A DNA stretch of 64,000 nucleotides. It comes from Actinocrispum wychmicini. GTDB lineage: Bacteria; Actinomycetota; Actinomycetes; Mycobacteriales; Pseudonocardiaceae. The notes under the pieces are model-generated. The model saw only the letters and a program-made list of their open reading frames with translations, did not search any database and was not told the origin of the DNA. Of this stretch, positions 60,160 to 64,000 are shown piece by piece. Location: NCBI RefSeq assembly GCF_004345645.1, contig NZ_SLWS01000003.1:310001-374000 (forward strand). The letters are read 5' to 3'. Each line of letters starts with the position of its first letter. Positions within the stretch are counted from its first letter, which is position 1. Position numbers and translations under genes: made by a program.

Positions 60160-61097
60160 ACGCCGTGCTGAAACGCCTCGCGATGGCTGTTCCGGCGCTG
60201 CTTGGCGTGTCCGTGGTGAGCTTCCTGCTGCTGAACGTGCTGCCCGGCGACCCGCTCGCCGGGCTCACCGGCCCGGCCACCACCCAGGCCGACCGGGACG
60301 CGCTCGCCCATGACCTCGGCCTGGACCGGTCGGTGTTCGTTCAGTACTGGCTGTGGCTGACGAGATTGCTGAGCGGTGACATGGGTTTCTCGTTGCCGCG
60401 CGGCCGTCCGGTGGCCGAGCTGATCGGGACCGCGTTGCCCAACACGGTCGTGCTGGCCGCCGCGGCCGCTGTGTTGGGTCTCGCGGCCGGCATCCTGCTC
60501 GGTTCGTTGGCCGCGCTGTGGGTCGGGCGGTGGCCGGACCGGCTCATTTCGGGCTCGTCCGTGCTCGGGTTGAGCATCCCGAACTACTGGCTGTCCATCC
60601 TGCTGATCATTGTGTTCGCCACGGGTTTGAAGGTGCTCCCGGCCGGCGGCATGCACGGCCCGGACGGCGGGTTCGGCGACCTGCTGGCCCATCTGGTGCT
60701 GCCCGCGATCGCCGCGTCCGGCGTCACCGCCGGGCTGACCGCGCGGATGACCAGGGCCAGCCTGCTGGAGACGCTCGGCGAGGACTTCGTGCTGACGCTC
60801 CGGGCCCAAGGCCTGAGCAAGCGTCAGGTGTTCGGGCACGTGGCCAAAAACGCGGCGCCGCCGATCTTCGCGGTCGGCGGCCTGCAGATCGGGTACCTGT
60901 TGGGCGGCTCGGTGCTCGTCGAGACGATCTTCTCCTGGCCCGGCCTGGGACAGCTGATGTACCAGGCGATCGCCGAACGGGACCTGCGCGTCGTGCAGGG
61001 CGCGGTGTTGGTGATCGCGGTGACGTTCGTCGTGGTGAACCTGGTGGTCGACCTCCTGCAGGCGGTCGTCAACCCACGGCTGAGGCGAGGTGTGTGA
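60156..61097 (+). CDS. ABC transporter permease (DppB type)
   Basis: 313 residues, six membrane segments and the long first periplasmic loop PGDPLAGLTGPATTQADRDA. The cytoplasmic coupling motif is EDFVLTLRAQGLSKRQVFGH. Typical DppB length and order. The ATG overlaps the stop of the binding-protein gene by four bases. Confidence 0.92.
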   Translation: MNAVLKRLAMAVPALLGVSVVSFLLLNVLPGDPLAGLTGPATTQADRDALAHDLGLDRSVFVQYWLWLTRLLSGDMGFSLPRGRPVAELIGTALPNTVVLAAAAAVLGLAAGILLGSLAALWVGRWPDRLISGSSVLGLSIPNYWLSILLIIVFATGLKVLPAGGMHGPDGGFGDLLAHLVLPAIAASGVTAGLTARMTRASLLETLGEDFVLTLRAQGLSKRQVFGHVAKNAAPPIFAVGGLQIGYLLGGSVLVETIFSWPGLGQLMYQAIAERDLRVVQGAVLVIAVTFVVVNLVVDLLQAVVNPRLRRGV

Positions 61098-61098
61098 C

Positions 61099-61959
61099 GT
61101 GACCGACCTTGTAGCTGTGCGGTCCTACAACACAGAGGTCCGTGGCCGGCTGTTCCGCGACCCGGCCGCGGTGGTGTGCCTGCTGATTCTCGCCGCGCTG
61201 GTGTTCGCCGCGATCGCCGCACCCCTGCTGACGTCGTACGACCCGTTGCAGGTGTCGGTGACATCGCGGCTGCTGCCCGTCGGGTCGTCAGGGCACGTCC
61301 TCGGCACCGACGAGCTGGGCCGGGACGTGCTCAGCCGGCTGCTGCACGGCGGACGACTGTCGTTGCTGACTGGGATCGTGCCCATCCTTGTGGCGACGGT
61401 GGTGGGCACGTTGCTCGGCGCCGTGATCGCGTACGTCGGCGGTCCGCTGTCCTCGGCGCTCGCCCGAGCCTTGGACATGTCGTACGCGTTCCCGGCGATC
61501 CTGATCGGCATCGCGGTCACCGCGTCGCTCGGTCCCGGCACGGCGAACTCGATCATCGCGCTGAGCATCGCGTTCATCCCGCCGATCGCCCGGGTCGCGG
61601 AGTCGGCCACCCGCCAAGTCGTCGTGCAGGAGTACATCGAGGCCGCCCGGCTGTCCGGGGCGCGGTGGCACCGGATCATCCTCAGCCAGATCCTGCCGAA
61701 CGTGTTCGGGCCGGTGTTCGTGTACGCGTCCGGGATGGTGGGGCTGAGCATCAGCGTCGGCGCCGGGCTGAGCTTCCTCGGCCTCGGCACCCCGCCGCCG
61801 ACCCCGGAGTGGGGCTCGATGCTCAACAGCCTCCGCGCGTCGATCTACGTGCAGCCGCTGGTGGTCGCGTTGCCCGGGTTGTTCATCTTCCTCGCGTCGG
61901 TGGCGTTCAACGTGTTGAGCGACAGCCTGCGCGACGCGCTCGACGTCCGGGAGGGCTGA
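61099..61959 (+). CDS. ABC transporter permease (DppC type)
   Basis: 286 residues with the DppC mark LLPVGSSGHVLGTDELGRDV ahead of the membrane core and the coupling loop QEYIEAARLSGARWHRIILS. GTG at 61099 is chosen because GAGG lies eight bases before; a GTG at 61090 in the same frame is possible. It pairs with the DppB-type permease. Confidence 0.9.
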   Translation: MTDLVAVRSYNTEVRGRLFRDPAAVVCLLILAALVFAAIAAPLLTSYDPLQVSVTSRLLPVGSSGHVLGTDELGRDVLSRLLHGGRLSLLTGIVPILVATVVGTLLGAVIAYVGGPLSSALARALDMSYAFPAILIGIAVTASLGPGTANSIIALSIAFIPPIARVAESATRQVVVQEYIEAARLSGARWHRIILSQILPNVFGPVFVYASGMVGLSISVGAGLSFLGLGTPPPTPEWGSMLNSLRASIYVQPLVVALPGLFIFLASVAFNVLSDSLRDALDVREG

Positions 61960-62909
61960 TGGAACCGTTGTTGCGGGTATCCGATGTGTCCAAGCGGTTC
62001 AAGGTCCGGGGCGGGCACGTGTCCGCTGTCGACGATGTGTCCTTCTACGTGCAGGCCGGCGACACCGTCGGGATCGTCGGCGAGTCGGGGTCGGGCAAGT
62101 CCACTTTGGCCCGGCTGGTGCTGCGGCTGATCGAGCCGGACACCGGTGAGGTCGTGTTCGACGGCAAGAACGTCGCCGAGGCGCGCGGTGCCGGTCTGAA
62201 GGAACTGCGGCGCGGCATGCAGATGGTGTTCCAGGACCCGTACTCGTCGGTCAACCCGCGGATGCCGATCGGCGGCAACATCGGGTTCCCGATGAAGGTG
62301 CAGGGCTTCGGGAAACGCGAGATCCGGGACCGTACCGCGGATCTCCTGGACCAGGTTGGCCTGCACCCGAACCACGCGTCGTACTATCCGCACCAGCTCA
62401 GCGGCGGCCAGTTGCAACGGGTGAACATCGCCCGCGCGCTGACCATGGAGCCGAAGCTGGTGGTCTGCGACGAGCCACTGTCCGCTTTGGACAAGTCGAT
62501 CCAGGCCCAGGTGCTCAACCTGTTGCGGGACCTGCGCGAGCGGCTCGGCCTGACCTATCTGTTCATCAGCCACGACCTGAACGTGGTCGAGTACTTCAGC
62601 GACCACGTGCTGGTGGTGTACCTCGGTCACGTCGTGGAGTCGTGCCCGGCCAAGGACCTGTACCGCGAGCCGCTGCACCCGTACACCAAGGTGCTGCTGT
62701 CCGCGATCCCGAGCGTCGACCCGGACACCCGGACCGAGGCGCAGGCGTTGGGCGGCGAACCGCCCAGCCCGCTCGACCCGCCGTCCGGCTGCCGGTTCCG
62801 CACCCGGTGCCCGCTCGCCATGGACATCTGCGCCAGGGAGAAACCGGCGCTGCGCGAGGCGGCCACCGGCCACAGCGTCGCCTGTCACCTATTCGAGGAG
62901 CGAGTCTGA
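61959..62909 (+). CDS. ABC transporter ATPase (DppF/OppF type)
   Basis: 316 residues: Walker A GESGSGKSTLARL, Q-loop MVFQDPYSSVNPR, signature LSGGQLQRV, Walker B LVVCDEPLSALD and H-loop FISHDL, then the C-terminal peptide-type extension with cysteines GCRFRTRCPLAMDIC. ATG at 61959 shares its A with the stop of the permease gene. Completes a five-part importer within one operon. Confidence 0.92.
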   Translation: MEPLLRVSDVSKRFKVRGGHVSAVDDVSFYVQAGDTVGIVGESGSGKSTLARLVLRLIEPDTGEVVFDGKNVAEARGAGLKELRRGMQMVFQDPYSSVNPRMPIGGNIGFPMKVQGFGKREIRDRTADLLDQVGLHPNHASYYPHQLSGGQLQRVNIARALTMEPKLVVCDEPLSALDKSIQAQVLNLLRDLRERLGLTYLFISHDLNVVEYFSDHVLVVYLGHVVESCPAKDLYREPLHPYTKVLLSAIPSVDPDTRTEAQALGGEPPSPLDPPSGCRFRTRCPLAMDICAREKPALREAATGHSVACHLFEERV

Positions 62910-62912
62910 CCC

Positions 62913-64000
62913 ATGTCCAGGATTGCCATCCGCAACGCCACGATCGTCACGATGAACCCCGGCAGGCAGGTCCTCCGCGACCGGGTGCTGGTGGTGGCCG
63001 GTGACCGAATCGCCGGCCTCGAACCCGCCGCCACGTGGGTGCCCTCGCCAGGCGACGAGATCCTCGACGCCCGCGGCCGGATCGTGCTGCCCGGTTTCGT
63101 GAACACCCACGCGCACACCGCGCAGCAGCTCGGCCGTGGCCTCGCTGACGACGTGGACCTGATGACCCTGCTGCACGACCGGGTGTTCCCATACGAGAGC
63201 AGCATGGCCCCGGACGACAGTTACGTCAGCACGCTGCTGTTCGGCATCGAGCAGATCGCCAACGGCACCACGACGTTCGCGGACGCCGGCATCCAGCACG
63301 CCTCGCCGACTGTCCAGGGCATCACCGAACTGGGCATCCGGGCGGCGTTCTGCTACTCCGTCACGGACGCGGGGGAGGGGTTGCCGTCCGGGTGGAAGCT
63401 GTCCGCCGACGAGTCCATCGCCCGCCAGGAGGAGGCGTACGCGCGGTACCACGGCGCCGCGAACGGCCGGATCCGCTGGTGGTTCGGGCTGCGGACGTTG
63501 TTCAACAACTCCGACCAGGTGGTGGAGCTGACTGCTGAGGCCGCGCGCCGCCTGAACACGCACGTGCACATGCACCTCGCGCAGTCGCCCGGTGAGGTGA
63601 AGTACTGCCAGGACGCCCGCGGCGCCAGCCCGATCCGGCTGCTGGCCAAACTCGGCCTGCTCGGGCCGAACCTGCTGGCCGTGCACTGCCTGTATACGGA
63701 CGACGAAGAGATCGACCTGATGGCCGAGCACGGCGTCAAGCTGTCGCACAACCCGGCCGCGGGCCTGAAGATCATGGGAGTTCCCCGGATCATCCCGTTC
63801 CGCGAGCGCGGTGTGGTGACCGCGTTGGGGACCGACTCGGGCGCGTCAAACAACCGCAACAGCATGCCGGACGAGATGTGGCTGACCACGTTGCTGCAGA
63901 AGGGAGCGCACGGCGACCCGGCGGTGATGACCGCGCAGGAGGTGCTGGAGATGGCGACCATCGACGGCGCCCGCGCGTTGGGCTGGGACGACGAGATCGG
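62913..64000 (+). CDS. TRZ/ATZ-type amidohydrolase (nucleobase or triazine-like deaminase), 3' end outside window
   Basis: At least 362 residues, cut by the window end. Metal ligands: HxH in GFVNTHAHTAQQ, His in HVHMHLAQSPGE, His in LLAVHCLYTDDEE and Asp in ALGTDSGASNN. This mononuclear set is that of the AtzA/TrzN/guanine-deaminase/S-adenosylhomocysteine-deaminase group, which removes amino or other groups from N-heterocycles. It follows the importer by three bases and overlaps nothing. Together with the adenine-deaminase-like enzyme it suggests two successive deaminations of an imported compound. Confidence 0.88.
   Translation, partial: MSRIAIRNATIVTMNPGRQVLRDRVLVVAGDRIAGLEPAATWVPSPGDEILDARGRIVLPGFVNTHAHTAQQLGRGLADDVDLMTLLHDRVFPYESSMAPDDSYVSTLLFGIEQIANGTTTFADAGIQHASPTVQGITELGIRAAFCYSVTDAGEGLPSGWKLSADESIARQEEAYARYHGAANGRIRWWFGLRTLFNNSDQVVELTAEAARRLNTHVHMHLAQSPGEVKYCQDARGASPIRLLAKLGLLGPNLLAVHCLYTDDEEIDLMAEHGVKLSHNPAAGLKIMGVPRIIPFRERGVVTALGTDSGASNNRNSMPDEMWLTTLLQKGAHGDPAVMTAQEVLEMATIDGARALGWDDEI

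Noticed and set aside
1..64000. tRNA, rRNA, riboswitch or insertion sequence
   Set aside because: I saw no cloverleaf-like, rRNA-like or transposase-like sequence by eye; short structured RNAs could still be missed without a covariance-model search.

Overview
The window is high-GC actinomycete DNA. Long rare-stop reading frames, GTG and TTG starts, ATGA-type stop/start overlaps, SARP, StrR-like, ECF41 and CvnA-like regulators all point there. The style (a StrR-type regulator beside a stand-alone-enzyme NRPS cluster) suggests the Pseudonocardiales, but that placement is an inference.

Region 1 (1-33060) is a specialised-metabolite cluster. At its left edge, on the minus strand, lie an L-lysine/L-ornithine N-hydroxylase (cut by the window), a lone GNAT protein like the C-terminal part of FkbH proteins, and a ParB/StrR-type regulator. 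A divergent control region with a StrR-box-like inverted repeat (3440-3469) then leads into about 24.7 kb of plus-strand genes, nearly all overlapping or abutting. In order these are an FAD amine oxidase, an amidohydrolase, an M20 peptidase, a SARP regulator, a carrier protein, a C-A-T NRPS, a type II thioesterase, an SDR, a ProA-like reductase, an ACP, a TrpB2-like PLP enzyme, a BtrH-like acyltransferase fused to a carrier, an AMP ligase, a BtrK/VinO-like PLP decarboxylase, an ACP, two acyl-CoA-dehydrogenase-like flavoproteins, an Sfp-type PPTase, a second BtrH-like acyltransferase, a lone A domain and a C-T-TE NRPS. After a terminator and a 33-bp repeat/hairpin array come a second lone A domain, a GNAT, a flavin reductase, an MFS exporter and a CGNR regulator. 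With six carrier domains and four adenylating enzymes, the logic looks like building one or two unusual amino acids on carriers (activate, decarboxylate, dehydrogenate or replace a substituent), moving them with BtrH-type acyltransferases, and joining them with two small NRPSs. I recognise no known product. Several enzymes lack a residue that their family normally needs (TrpB2-like Glu to Gly, SDR Ser to Ala, one dehydrogenase Glu to Gly), so their chemistry may have been changed. This is the best candidate for an undescribed system.

Region 2 (33085-43735) holds a secreted tripeptidyl-peptidase-like hydrolase, an MFS transporter, an ECF41 sigma factor with its coupled oxidoreductase and a plausible ECF41 promoter, a sulfatase, and two divergent SARP regulators.

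Region 3 (44086-53248) holds an SsuA/SsuC-like importer with two permeases and a binding lipoprotein but no ATPase, a CvnA-like sensor kinase without the usual conservon partners, and a three-gene operon of AMP ligase, aldo/keto reductase and ATP-grasp ligase.

Region 4 (53256-64000) is a catabolic or salvage unit. A PucR regulator diverges from an operon with an adenine-deaminase-like amidohydrolase, a metal-site-less paralogue of it, a complete Dpp/Opp-type ABC importer and a TRZ/ATZ-type deaminase cut by the window end. The set fits uptake and hydrolytic deamination of a nitrogen heterocycle.

No tRNA, rRNA, CRISPR array or insertion sequence was seen. All functions are read by eye from motifs; no database was searched.
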